Positions 53,303 to 61,900 of a stretch of DNA of 64,000 nt are shown here, piece by piece. The position numbers and the translations under genes were made by a program. Below the pieces are notes generated by a model. The model saw only the letters and a list, made by a program, of their open reading frames with translations, did no database searches and was not told the DNA's origin. Origin of the DNA: an uncultured Pelagibacteraceae bacterium (GTDB taxonomy: Bacteria > Pseudomonadota > Alphaproteobacteria > Pelagibacterales > Pelagibacteraceae); contig CACBYP010000002.1 of NCBI GenBank assembly GCA_902543485.1, positions 1 through 64,000 on the forward strand. The letters run 5' to 3'. Within the stretch, counting starts at the first letter, position 1; the number at the start of each line of letters is the position of its first letter.

Positions 53303-54760
53303 ATGAATTCCATTGTAATTGGATCAGGTTTTGGTGGTATGGCGGCAGCTCTTAGACTTCGAGCAAAAGGTCATAAAGTTACTTTAATTGAAAAACAAAA
53401 AGATTTAGGTGGAAGAGCGAGAGTATTTAAAAGTAATGGGTTTACTTATGATGGTGGACCAACTGTAATAACTGCTCCTTATTTAATTTATGAAATTTTT
53501 AAACTTTTTAATAAAAATCCAGACGATTATATAAAAATAAAAGATTTAGATACTTGGTACAGATTTGTTTTCGAAGATGGAAGCCATTTTGATTACTCAG
53601 CTGATGAAAAGAAAATGGAAGAACAGATTGCAATAATTAATCATAAAGATGTTGTGGGTTACAGAAATTTACTTAAATTTACAAAAAAAATATTTGATAA
53701 GGGTTATTCAGAATTATCAGATGTGCCATTTGATAAACCTTCATTTATGTTTAAGCAAATTCCTGCATTGCTAAGTTTAAAAAGTTATAAATCTGTTTAT
53801 TCTTTGGTTAGTGGTTTTATTGAAAATGAAAAACTAAGAAGGCTATTTAGTATGCACCCATTATTGGTAGGTGGGAACCCTTTTACTACAACCTCTATAT
53901 ATGGATTAATTTTGTATTTAGAAAAAAAATGGGGAATTCATTATTCTATGGGTGGAACAGGACAAATCATAAAAGGTTTTGAGAAATTGATGTTAGAAGA
54001 AGATGTTATAATTATTAAAGGTAAAGAAGTTAAAAACTTGCTTACAGAAAATAAAAGAGTTGTCGGGGTTGTGACAAGTGAAGATGAGGAAATTAAAGCA
54101 GATAACGTAGTTTGTAATGCAGATCCACCCGGTGTTTATTCAAAAATGCTAAATAATCAAAAATATAACACCATATTTAATTGGAAGATAAATAGAATGG
54201 AATATTCAATGGGTTTGTTTGTTTATTATTTTGGAACAAAGAAAAAATATGAAAATGTTGAACATCATACTATAAAGTTTGGTGATAAGTACAAGGAACA
54301 CTTGGATGATATATTTGTAAACAAAAAATTAAATAACGATATAAGCTATTACCTACATAGACCTACCGCAACAGATTCAAGTATGGCACCAAAAGACCAT
54401 GATTGCTTTTATGTATTAGTGCCTGTACCTAATAATAAATCAGGAATAAACTGGTCAATCGAAGGAGAGAATCTAAAAAAACTTGTGATAGATAAAATGG
54501 AAAAAAGTTTATTACCAAATTTAAGAGAAAATATTGTAGATGATTTTTATTTAACTCCTGATTATTTTGAGAAAGAATTAAATACAAAATATGGCTCGGG
54601 TTTTTCAATTCAGCCCAAATTTTCTCAATCAGCATACTTTAGATTTCATAACAAATCTGAGGTTTATGATGGTTTATATTTTGTTGGAGCGGGCACTCAT
54701 CCTGGAGCTGGTGTACCAGGAGTCCTATCATCCGCTAAGGTCTTAGATAAAATTTTGTGA
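53303..54760 (+). CDS. crtI: Phytoene desaturase
   Basis: CrtI introduces four double bonds into phytoene to make lycopene. The 485-residue flavoprotein has the N-terminal FAD motif VIGSGFGGMAAALRLRAKGH and then IEKQKDLGGRARVF, YDGGPTVITAP, GTGQIIKGFEKLM, and the C-terminal bacterial desaturase signature FVGAGTHPGAGVPGVLSSAKV. It opens a four-gene cluster (crtI, crtB, crtY, blh) that ends in retinal. It overlaps crtB by 1-4 nt depending on the crtB start. No GGPP synthase (crtE) lies nearby. Confidence 0.95.
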   Translation: MNSIVIGSGFGGMAAALRLRAKGHKVTLIEKQKDLGGRARVFKSNGFTYDGGPTVITAPYLIYEIFKLFNKNPDDYIKIKDLDTWYRFVFEDGSHFDYSADEKKMEEQIAIINHKDVVGYRNLLKFTKKIFDKGYSELSDVPFDKPSFMFKQIPALLSLKSYKSVYSLVSGFIENEKLRRLFSMHPLLVGGNPFTTTSIYGLILYLEKKWGIHYSMGGTGQIIKGFEKLMLEEDVIIIKGKEVKNLLTENKRVVGVVTSEDEEIKADNVVCNADPPGVYSKMLNNQKYNTIFNWKINRMEYSMGLFVYYFGTKKKYENVEHHTIKFGDKYKEHLDDIFVNKKLNNDISYYLHRPTATDSSMAPKDHDCFYVLVPVPNNKSGINWSIEGENLKKLVIDKMEKSLLPNLRENIVDDFYLTPDYFEKELNTKYGSGFSIQPKFSQSAYFRFHNKSEVYDGLYFVGAGTHPGAGVPGVLSSAKVLDKIL

Positions 54761-55611
54761 TGAATGGACAAAATTATTTATCGATATATGCTAAATCTTT
54801 TAATTGGGCAGGTTTCTTTTTGCCAAAACAAGTCTACTCTGAATGTTCTAATTTGTATGATTTTTGTAGATATATAGACAATTTAGCAGATGAAAAAGGA
54901 GATCTTGATACTAAATTAAAAAATTTCAATACTTTCAAACAAGATTTCAAATTAAAGAATAAAAATAATCAAATAATTAAAAACATGTGGGCTTTAATAA
55001 AAAAATTTGAAATATCCCCGAAAATAATTGATGATTTATTTGATGGCGTAGAGGCTGATATAAAATCAAAAGTAGAAATCAACACTGACAAAGATCTATA
55101 TGTTTATTCATATAGAGTGGCTGGAACAGTTGGATTAATGATGGCAAAAATTTTAAATGTCAAAGAAAGATCAGCACTTTTAGGAGCGATTGACTTGGGT
55201 ATCGCAATGCAATTAACTAATATTTCAAGAGATGTTATTGAAGATGAAAGCAATAATAGGTTTTATATAAGAAAGAATTTTGATGAGATTAAAAGAATTC
55301 TAAAAATTGCTGACAAGTTTTATAATAATTCTTTTATATCAATTAAAAAAATTCCATTCTTTTTAAGATTTTCGATTTTAGTTGCAAGACGAGTATATAG
55401 ACAAATTGGAAATGAAATCTTAAAAAAAGGAAACTTAGAAAATTATAATAAATCAGGAAAAATTTATGTTAACAATTTGGGAAAAGTCATACATACATTG
55501 CTATCTATTGGTGATTTAATTAAATTATATTTTGTAAAGGAAGATAAAAAACTTACAATAAAAGAGCATGAGATAATAATGCAAGATATTGAGTATAATG
55601 AAAGATTTTGA
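54760..55611 (+). CDS. crtB: Phytoene synthase
   Basis: CrtB joins two GGPP molecules into phytoene. The 283-residue prenyl synthase has both aspartate-rich motifs, DNLAD within FCRYIDNLADEKGD and DVIED within LTNISRDVIEDESNNRFYI, which bind Mg2+-diphosphate. Other family features are AKSFNWAGFFLP at the start and YSYRVAGTVGLMMAKI. The ATG at 54760 is chosen; a GTG precedes it at 54757, which would give the GTGA overlap with crtI. It overlaps crtY by about 14 nt. Confidence 0.94.
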   Translation: MNGQNYLSIYAKSFNWAGFFLPKQVYSECSNLYDFCRYIDNLADEKGDLDTKLKNFNTFKQDFKLKNKNNQIIKNMWALIKKFEISPKIIDDLFDGVEADIKSKVEINTDKDLYVYSYRVAGTVGLMMAKILNVKERSALLGAIDLGIAMQLTNISRDVIEDESNNRFYIRKNFDEIKRILKIADKFYNNSFISIKKIPFFLRFSILVARRVYRQIGNEILKKGNLENYNKSGKIYVNNLGKVIHTLLSIGDLIKLYFVKEDKKLTIKEHEIIMQDIEYNERF

Positions 55612-56665
55612 TTACATAATTATTGGAGGTGGCTGTGCAGGTTTAACATTAGCTTATGAGTTAGAGTATCACGATAAACTTAAAAATAAGACTTTAGCAA
55701 TTATTGAAAAAAGAGATGAATATAAAAGAGATAAAACTTGGTCATATTGGAAAACCGTACCTCACAAGTTTGAAGACTGTGTAAAAAAAAGATGGAAAGA
55801 TTATACAATCAATTTTAAAGGAAATGTAGAATATAAAGATTGTAAAGAGACTCCTTACGAAAGTATTGATAGTGGACTATTCTACAAAAAAATTTTAAAT
55901 AAAATCAATAAAAATCCTAACATTAGATTCTTTAAAGATATTAGTGAAGTAAATACAGAAAATGCAATTTTATTTAACAGTTTGCCAAATCTTGATAATA
56001 AAGATTCTAATTTATGGCAACACTTTCAAGGTGTTGAGATTGAAACTGAAAAAGATTTTTTTGATGATCAAATAATGAATTTAATGGACTTTGATTGTGA
56101 TCAAAAAAAAAGTGTTCATTTTTTCTATACACTACCCTATTCAAAAAAATCAGCTTTAATTGAAACCACGTGGCTTTCAAAAATGGAAGATGATAGTGAG
56201 AAAGATTATGATAAACAAATTACTGATTACATAGAAAACACTTTAAAATTAAAAAAATATAAAATTAATTATAAAGAGGTTGGGGCCATACCATTATTTT
56301 ATCCAAAATTTAAAAACGATAAAAATACGATTAATATTGGAACTGCTGGAGGTATGACGCGTTTAAGTACTGGCTATACTTTCCTAAATATTCAAGAACA
56401 AGCGGAATATATTACCCAAAACATTGATAAAATAACCCAAACTAGAGCTTTCAATTTAAAAAGTAAGTATAAGTTTTTAGATAATGTTTTTTTGAAAGTC
56501 CTAGCTGAAAAGCCAGAGATCATGCCAAATATTTTCTTCAAAATGTTTAAAAGCAAGTCAAAAACAGTAATAAATTTCCTCTCCAATAAAAGTAATATTT
56601 TTGAGGACTTATCCATTATATTAAAGATGCCAAAATGGATTTTTATTAAAGCTGTATTTAAATAA
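55598..56665 (+). CDS. crtY: Lycopene beta-cyclase
   Basis: CrtY cyclises both ends of lycopene to give beta-carotene. The 355-residue protein has the FAD-binding N terminus DYIIIGGGCAGLTLAYELEY, then RDKTWSYWK, a region LIETTWLS, the GAIPLFYPKF segment and TAGGMTRLSTGYTFLNIQEQA, the usual cyclase C-terminal motif. The ATG at 55598 gives the family N terminus; an in-frame TTG lies at 55589. Its last base is the first base of the blh ATG. Confidence 0.92.
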   Translation: MKDFDYIIIGGGCAGLTLAYELEYHDKLKNKTLAIIEKRDEYKRDKTWSYWKTVPHKFEDCVKKRWKDYTINFKGNVEYKDCKETPYESIDSGLFYKKILNKINKNPNIRFFKDISEVNTENAILFNSLPNLDNKDSNLWQHFQGVEIETEKDFFDDQIMNLMDFDCDQKKSVHFFYTLPYSKKSALIETTWLSKMEDDSEKDYDKQITDYIENTLKLKKYKINYKEVGAIPLFYPKFKNDKNTINIGTAGGMTRLSTGYTFLNIQEQAEYITQNIDKITQTRAFNLKSKYKFLDNVFLKVLAEKPEIMPNIFFKMFKSKSKTVINFLSNKSNIFEDLSIILKMPKWIFIKAVFK

Positions 56666-57558
56666 TGATCAACAAAATAAATTTTTTTCATTCTATTATT
56701 TTTTTTAATATCTGTATTTTTTTTTCTGCCTTTGAGGTATTAAGAGATAATTCGTTTATACTTTTTAGTTTTTTTTTAATTCTTACAATTGGCATCTCTC
56801 ACGGTGCGCTGGATCATGAAAAGGGTAAAAGACTTTTAAAAATTTATAAAATTAAAAATACAGAAGTGTTCTATATAACTTATTTAGGTATTGCTATTTT
56901 TGTTATTTTAATTTGGATTTTAAGTCCAATATTGTTGCTTTCGCTTTTTTTAATAGTTGCAGCATATCATTTTGGCAAAGAGGATAGTGACTTTATCGAA
57001 ACAAAAAATGCTAATTTTTTAGAAATTTTTTATTTCATTAAAGGATCATTAGTTATTTCAGCACCCCTATTGTTTCATAAAGCTGAGACAATCGAAATTT
57101 TTAAAATGTTAAACTTTTCAATAGACGAAAATATTGTGGCTAATAATTTTTTAATTTCTTTAGTTATATTTTCAGTGCTAAGTAATTTTCTTATATATAG
57201 AGGTAATAATAATGATTTAAGATCAATTCTTTTTTTAGATAGTTTTTCAATAATTATTTTAAACTATTTTTTTAACCCTATATTGGCTTTCACAATTTAT
57301 TTCTGCTTTCTTCATTCTATAAGACACTCACTAAGTTTAATTAGTGAAATAAATAAAAATTTGATGAAAGGATTTCCTATTTTTTTACGAAAAATTATTC
57401 CACTTACAGTAATCACAGCAATAATGTATTTAATAGTTTTTTATTTTATTTCAGAAAAATTTGGTATAGATGAAAGTATTATTAAAATAATATTTGTTGG
57501 ATTGGCTTCATTGACCTTCCCTCATATTTTACTTGAATTCATGGTAGAAAAAAAATGA
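56665..57558 (+). CDS. blh: Beta-carotene 15,15'-dioxygenase (Blh/Brp family)
   Basis: Blh splits beta-carotene symmetrically into two retinals, the chromophore of microbial rhodopsins. The 297-residue membrane protein has about eight helices and the conserved His clusters IGISHGALDHEKG, VAAYHFGKEDSD and CFLHSIRHSLSLI, which bind iron. Its position after crtI-crtB-crtY completes a phytoene-to-retinal route. No rhodopsin gene is in the window, so the opsin must be elsewhere. It shares a base with the end of crtY and overlaps ispH as ATGA. Confidence 0.92.
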   Translation: MINKINFFHSIIFFNICIFFSAFEVLRDNSFILFSFFLILTIGISHGALDHEKGKRLLKIYKIKNTEVFYITYLGIAIFVILIWILSPILLLSLFLIVAAYHFGKEDSDFIETKNANFLEIFYFIKGSLVISAPLLFHKAETIEIFKMLNFSIDENIVANNFLISLVIFSVLSNFLIYRGNNNDLRSILFLDSFSIIILNYFFNPILAFTIYFCFLHSIRHSLSLISEINKNLMKGFPIFLRKIIPLTVITAIMYLIVFYFISEKFGIDESIIKIIFVGLASLTFPHILLEFMVEKK

Positions 57559-58499
57559 GTAACAAAAATTTAAAAATTTATTTAGCTGCACCAAGAGGAT
57601 TTTGTGCAGGCGTTGATAGAGCAATTGAAATTGTAAAAAAGAGTATAGATAAATTTGGTGCTCCAGTTTATGTGAGACACGAAATTGTACATAACAAACA
57701 TGTTGTAGAAAGTTTAAAAAAGATAGGAGCGATATTTGTTGAAGAATTAGATGAAATCAAAGATAAGTCTAGACCAGTTATATTCTCAGCACATGGGGTT
57801 CCAAAATCTGTTCCAGAGGAAGCTTCTAATTTAAATATGATGTTTGTAGATGCAACGTGTCCTCTAGTATCTAAAGTTCATAGAGAAGCAGAAAACTTAA
57901 ATAAACAAGGACATCATATATTATTAATAGGTCACAAAAACCATCCAGAAGTCATAGGAACTATGGGTCAATTGCCAGAAGGTTCAATAGATTTAATAGA
58001 AAATATTGAGGATGCAAATAAGTATGAAAATATCTCAAATAAACAGCTATCTTTCATAACTCAAACAACACTCTCTGTAGATGATACCAAAGATATAATT
58101 GCAGCTCTAAAATCTAAATTCCCAGATATTAAAGAGCCTAAAAAAGATGATATATGTTATGCAACAACAAATAGACAATCCGCAGTTAAAGAAATAGCAG
58201 ATAAATGTGATATGTTTTTTGTAATTGGAAGTAGAAATTCATCTAACTCCGTAAGATTAGTTGAGGTTGCTAAAAACTCTGGTTGTAGTTCTGCTGAGTT
58301 AATACACTCAGAAAGTCCAGTGCCAATAGATAAAATTAAAGGATGTAATACGATTGGAATCTCCTCAGGTGCTTCAGCACCAGAAATACTTGTTGAAAAA
58401 TTTATAGCAGAGTTAAAAGATCAATTTACAGTCAACATAGAAGAAGTTGAAATCGTAAAAGAAAATATTACTTTTAAAATTCCTGGAAAATTAAATTAA
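57555..58499 (+). CDS. ispH: 4-hydroxy-3-methylbut-2-enyl diphosphate reductase
   Basis: IspH is the last MEP-pathway enzyme and yields IPP and DMAPP with a 4Fe-4S cluster. The 314-residue protein has the three cluster cysteines in PRGFCAGVDRAIEI, VDATCPLVSKVHREA and GISSGASAPEILVEKF with the preceding IKGCNTIGIS, plus the substrate region YVRHEIVHNKHVVE and ATTNRQSAVKEIA. It overlaps blh by 4 nt (ATGA) and thrB by 1 nt (TAATG), linking precursor supply to the retinal cluster. Confidence 0.96.
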   Translation: MSNKNLKIYLAAPRGFCAGVDRAIEIVKKSIDKFGAPVYVRHEIVHNKHVVESLKKIGAIFVEELDEIKDKSRPVIFSAHGVPKSVPEEASNLNMMFVDATCPLVSKVHREAENLNKQGHHILLIGHKNHPEVIGTMGQLPEGSIDLIENIEDANKYENISNKQLSFITQTTLSVDDTKDIIAALKSKFPDIKEPKKDDICYATTNRQSAVKEIADKCDMFFVIGSRNSSNSVRLVEVAKNSGCSSAELIHSESPVPIDKIKGCNTIGISSGASAPEILVEKFIAELKDQFTVNIEEVEIVKENITFKIPGKLN

Positions 58500-59464
58500 T
58501 GGCTGTTTATACTAAAATAAATAATAAGCAGATAAAGTTTATCGAGAAAAAATATAATATTGGTAAAATTATAAATTATTCAGGTATAAAAAAAGGAATC
58601 GAAAATACCAACTTCCTTTTAAAGACAAAGAAAAATAAATATATTTTAACTATTTATGAAAAAAGAGTTCAGAAAAAAGATCTCCCATTTTTTGTTAATC
58701 TTATGTCTGGTCTATCTAGATTAAAAGTAAAATGTCCAGTACCTATAAAAGATAAAAAGGGTAAATATTTATTTAACTTAAAAAATAAAAAAGCTTGTAT
58801 TGTCAGTTTCCTGGAAGGAAAAGATAAAGAACAACTAAATAATAAAGATTGTTTTATAGTTGGAAAAAATGCAGCACTTCTTCATGAGGCTTCAAAAAAA
58901 TTGAAATTATATAGAAAAAATTCTCTATCGTTAAATTCATGGGGATCAATTCTAAATAAAATAGACAATAAAATTAATAAATTGTCTAAAAACTTAAAAA
59001 ATTTAATGAAAGATGATTTGAAAGATATCAAAAGAAAATGGCCTAAAAAAATGCCAAATGGAATAATTCATAGCGATCTATTTATTGATAATATTTTTTT
59101 CAATAAAGGTAAATTTCATGGATTTATAGATTTTTATTTTTCAGCTAATGATTTTTTATCTTATGAATTAGCAACCTGCATTAACGCTTTATGTTTTAAA
59201 AAGAAAAATAGAAAATTTGTATTAGATAAAAAAAGATCCTCAAATTTATTAAAGGGCTACCAATCTGTTAGAAAATTAACTGAAATTGAAAAAAGAAATT
59301 TAAATACATTATGTAGAGGATCAGCTTTAAGATATCTTTTAACTAGATCTTATGATTATTTAAATACTCCTAAAAATGCTGTCATTAAAATTAAAGATCC
59401 AAAGGAGTATATAGATAAGTTAAACTTTCATAGAAATCTAAGCACATTTAAGGATTATTCTTGA
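58499..59464 (+). CDS. thrB: Homoserine kinase (ThrB, APH-fold type)
   Basis: This enzyme phosphorylates homoserine on the way to threonine. The 321-residue protein is the choline-kinase/APH-fold form found in alphaproteobacteria: GIKKGIENTNFLLKTKKNKYILTIYE for the ATP lobe, the catalytic NGIIHSDLFIDNIFF (H-x-D-x5-N) and GFIDFYFSANDFLSYELA (metal-binding Asp). thrC is 1 kb away on the other strand, so both last threonine steps are here. Its TGA overlaps the rnhA ATG by 1 nt. Confidence 0.92.
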   Translation: MAVYTKINNKQIKFIEKKYNIGKIINYSGIKKGIENTNFLLKTKKNKYILTIYEKRVQKKDLPFFVNLMSGLSRLKVKCPVPIKDKKGKYLFNLKNKKACIVSFLEGKDKEQLNNKDCFIVGKNAALLHEASKKLKLYRKNSLSLNSWGSILNKIDNKINKLSKNLKNLMKDDLKDIKRKWPKKMPNGIIHSDLFIDNIFFNKGKFHGFIDFYFSANDFLSYELATCINALCFKKKNRKFVLDKKRSSNLLKGYQSVRKLTEIEKRNLNTLCRGSALRYLLTRSYDYLNTPKNAVIKIKDPKEYIDKLNFHRNLSTFKDYS

Positions 59465-59886
59465 TGATTAAAATCTACACAGATGGTTCATGTATTGGAA
59501 ATCCAGGAAATGGTGGTTGGGCTGCAATTATTATTGAAAATGGAAAGAAAACTCAAATTAAAGGAAGCAAAAAAGAAACAACAAATAATCAAATGGAATT
59601 ACTTGCTCCCATTAAAGCTTTAAAAAAAATTCCAAAAGGAAGCAAGGTTCAAATATTTACAGACTCTAAATATGTAAAATCTGGAATAACTGAATGGATA
59701 CATAATTGGAAAAAAAATGGTTGGAAAACGGCTAACAAAAAAGAAGTTAAGAATAAAGAGCTTTGGACTGAATTAGATAATCTTTCAAACACATTTGAGA
59801 TTAAATGGAGTTGGGTGAAGGCGCATTCAACAGACAAACTTAATAATGAAGTCGATTTATTAGCAAGGTCTTCTGCCACAATTTAG
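59464..59886 (+). CDS. rnhA: Ribonuclease HI
   Basis: RNase HI degrades RNA paired to DNA, such as R-loops and primers. The 140-residue protein has the catalytic acidic residues in IKIYTDGSCIGNPGNGGWA, TTNNQMELLAPIKALKK, VQIFTDSKYVKSGITEWI and the final NNEVDLLARS. The basic handle IHNWKKNGWKTANKKEVKN is present. The ATG at 59464 is chosen; an in-frame TTG at 59461 lies within thrB. A GC-rich inverted repeat starts at its stop codon. Confidence 0.97.
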   Translation: MIKIYTDGSCIGNPGNGGWAAIIIENGKKTQIKGSKKETTNNQMELLAPIKALKKIPKGSKVQIFTDSKYVKSGITEWIHNWKKNGWKTANKKEVKNKELWTELDNLSNTFEIKWSWVKAHSTDKLNNEVDLLARSSATI

Positions 59887-59931
59887 GGGCACCTGGCAAC
59901 AGAACGCCCCTTTCCAAAGGTTACCGTTGTC
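59886..59931 (+). ncRNA. Candidate structured RNA (possible H-type pseudoknot), family not recognised
   Basis: This spacer segment is strikingly GC-rich for the window. GGGGC (59886-59890) pairs with GCCCC (59906-59910), and GGCAAC (59895-59900) inside that loop can pair with GTTGTC (59926-59931, one G-U), which together make an H-type pseudoknot. A TTCC-AAAA-GGAA hairpin follows at 59942-59953. It could be an rnhA 3' element, a small RNA on either strand, or a riboswitch-like fold; it matches no family I know. Strand is uncertain. Confidence 0.35.
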
Positions 59932-59955
59932 CCAAGTCAATTTCCAAAAGGAACT

Positions 59956-59977
59956 TACATTGAAGAATACATTGAAG
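59956..59977 (+). repeat. Two direct repeats of TACATTGAAG at a 12-bp period
   Basis: TACATTGAAG occurs at 59956-59965 and 59968-59977. The copies are exact and roughly one helical turn apart. They lie between the GC-rich fold and the peroxiredoxin stop. A regulator site is possible; chance duplication in AT-rich DNA is also possible. Confidence 0.4.
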
Positions 59978-60017
59978 TGTTTCAAAAAGTCTTTATTTTT
60001 TGTTAGTATTTAAATTA

Positions 60018-60040
60018 TAGGGGGAAACAGAATTGCCCTA
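60018..60040. other. Hairpin before the peroxiredoxin 3' end, echoing the first GC-rich element
   Basis: TAGGG (60018-60022) and CCCTA (60036-60040) pair around a 13-nt loop. The loop holds AACAGAA (60026-60032) followed by GCCC, as in the upstream element (AACAGAA at 59898-59904, then GCCCC). On the minus strand it could end the prx transcript, but there is no T run. Confidence 0.35.
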
Positions 60041-60044
60041 CTAA

Positions 60045-60530
60045 TTATAATAAATCTAAAACACCCTTTGCTGAAGATAAACCGCATTGTTTAGTTTCTT
60101 TCTCAACTTGAATATTAATGACCTCTAGATTTTCAATAACCATTGCGTAACGATTTGATCTGATACCCATTCCTTTTGAATTTCTATCTACTTCAGCGCC
60201 AATTGCTTTCGTAAATAATAGATAAGGATCTGACAACATTGTAATTTTGCCAGCTGCATTGTTTGCTTCTCCCCAAGCATTCATAACAAATGGATCATTT
60301 ACAGATAAACAAAATATCTTATCTATTCCTTTAGCTTTTATTTTATCAGCATTAGCTACATATCCAGGGAGATGAAGTTTTGAACAAGTAGAAGTAAAAG
60401 CACCAGGCAATCCAAACAACACTGCTTTATCATTTCCTAAAATATCTCTAATTTTGCTAGTTTGTGGTTCACCATCTATTAGATGGAAAATTTCTATATC
60501 AGGGATTTGATCTTTTATTTTTAATTTCAT
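60045..60530 (-). CDS. Peroxiredoxin, type II/Prx5-like
   Basis: This enzyme reduces hydrogen and organic peroxides, probably with glutathione or glutaredoxin. The 161-residue protein has IPDIEIFHL, the peroxidatic cysteine in LPGAFTSTCSKLHLPGY, CLSVNDPFVMNAWGEAN, LSDPYLLFTKAIGAEVD and SNRYAMVIENLEV, all of the AhpE/Prx5 type. It overlaps the thrC stop by 4 nt (ATGA) and is the last gene of the ctaG-ctaE-SURF1-thrC-prx group. Confidence 0.93.
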   Translation of the reverse strand: MKLKIKDQIPDIEIFHLIDGEPQTSKIRDILGNDKAVLFGLPGAFTSTCSKLHLPGYVANADKIKAKGIDKIFCLSVNDPFVMNAWGEANNAAGKITMLSDPYLLFTKAIGAEVDRNSKGMGIRSNRYAMVIENLEVINIQVEKETKQCGLSSAKGVLDLL

Positions 60531-61900
60531 ATTGAGTTAATTACGTAATCTTTAACTTTATTTATATCATTTGATAAAACTTCAAATTTTTCTTCTCTAT
60601 CATAAACATATTTAAGACTATCTGGTAATTCTTCAGTTTTTGAAATTGCATCTTCTATTGCTTTTGGAAACTTACATGGGTGTGCTGTAGATAAAACAAC
60701 ACAATTTTGTTCTAGCCCAAGTTTTTTTGCAGCACCAATTCCAACTGCAGTATGTGGATCAACTACAACTTTATATTCTTTGTTTATATCTTTTATCATT
60801 TGGATAGTTTCGTTTTCATCTAACATTTCAGATGTAAAATTCTTTTTTATTTCATCTAAGTCACTATTATCAATTTGATAAGAATTATTTTTTATTCTAC
60901 TCATTACATCTTTCATAACATCTGAATTACAGTCTTTTACATCATATAAAAGTCTTTCAAAGTTACTTGCTATCTGAATATCCATGCTAGGAGTATTTGT
61001 TTCCTCGACTTTCTTTTGAGAATAATCCCCACCAGAAATTGCTCTATGAAGGATGTCATTTTTGTTAGTAGCTACAATAAGTTTATCAACTGGAAGTCCA
61101 AGTTTCTTTGCTAAATAACCAGCATAAATATCTCCAAAATTTCCAGTCGGAACAGAAAAAGACAAAGGCTGTCCATTACCTATTTTAAAATAAGCATAAA
61201 AATAATAAACAGCTTGAGCAACAATTCTTGCCCAATTAATCGAATTAACACCTGACATATTTATTGAGCTTGAAAATTTTTCATCGTTAAACATTGCTTT
61301 GACTAAATTTTGACAGTCATCAAAATTTCCCTCAATAGCAATATTGAATACATTTTTTTCTTCATGGATTGTCATCAGTTTTCTTTGCACTGGTGAAATC
61401 CTGTTATTTGGATGTAATACAAAAACATTTAAGTTCTTTTTGCCTTTTAAAGCATCAATAGCAGCTGCACCTGTGTCTCCTGATGTTGCTACAATAATAT
61501 TAATTTTTTTTTGCTCATTTCCTAAGTGATATTGATAGAAATTTCCTATTAGTTGCATTGCAATATCTTTAAAAGCAAGAGTTGGGCCATGATAGAGTTC
61601 TAAAACTTTTAAATTTCCTAATTCAGAAATTTTTACAACATCTTCTGCTCTAAAATTTGAGTAAGATTTAGATATTGTGGAAATTAACTCTTCCTTAGTC
61701 ATGAAATCACCGATAAATGGGAATATTATTTCGGCTGCTAATTCATTGTAATTAAAACTGCTTAGTTTGTTTAGTTCATCTTTACTAAATGGTTTGATTG
61801 ACTTTGGCACAAAAAGGCCTCCGTCATCAGCTAAGCCTTTCAGAAATACGTTTTTAAATGAAAAAAGATCTGAATTATTTCTAGTGCTTATATATTCCAT
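60527..61900 (-). CDS. thrC: Threonine synthase
   Basis: ThrC converts O-phosphohomoserine to threonine with PLP. The 457-residue protein has YISTRNNSDLFSFKNVFLKG at the start, GPTLAFKDIAMQLIGNFYQY with the PLP lysine, ATSGDTGAAAIDALKG, the phosphate-binding SVPTGNFGDIYAGYLAKKLG and ATAHP-like STAHPCKFPKAIE near the end. It is the long bacterial/fungal type. Its ATG overlaps the SURF1 stop by 1 nt, and its stop overlaps prx. Confidence 0.96.
   Translation of the reverse strand: MEYISTRNNSDLFSFKNVFLKGLADDGGLFVPKSIKPFSKDELNKLSSFNYNELAAEIIFPFIGDFMTKEELISTISKSYSNFRAEDVVKISELGNLKVLELYHGPTLAFKDIAMQLIGNFYQYHLGNEQKKINIIVATSGDTGAAAIDALKGKKNLNVFVLHPNNRISPVQRKLMTIHEEKNVFNIAIEGNFDDCQNLVKAMFNDEKFSSSINMSGVNSINWARIVAQAVYYFYAYFKIGNGQPLSFSVPTGNFGDIYAGYLAKKLGLPVDKLIVATNKNDILHRAISGGDYSQKKVEETNTPSMDIQIASNFERLLYDVKDCNSDVMKDVMSRIKNNSYQIDNSDLDEIKKNFTSEMLDENETIQMIKDINKEYKVVVDPHTAVGIGAAKKLGLEQNCVVLSTAHPCKFPKAIEDAISKTEELPDSLKYVYDREEKFEVLSNDINKVKDYVINSI

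Noticed and set aside
53303..57558. Search for a proteorhodopsin gene next to blh
   Set aside because: None of the frames around the cluster encodes a seven-helix opsin with the retinal-lysine helix. Flanking genes are atpF and ispH.
59886..59931. Assignment of the GC-rich spacer to 4.5S RNA, tmRNA, RNase P RNA or a SAM/preQ1 riboswitch
   Set aside because: The signature sequences of these families that I know are not present, and the block is too short for tmRNA or RNase P RNA. I left it unassigned.
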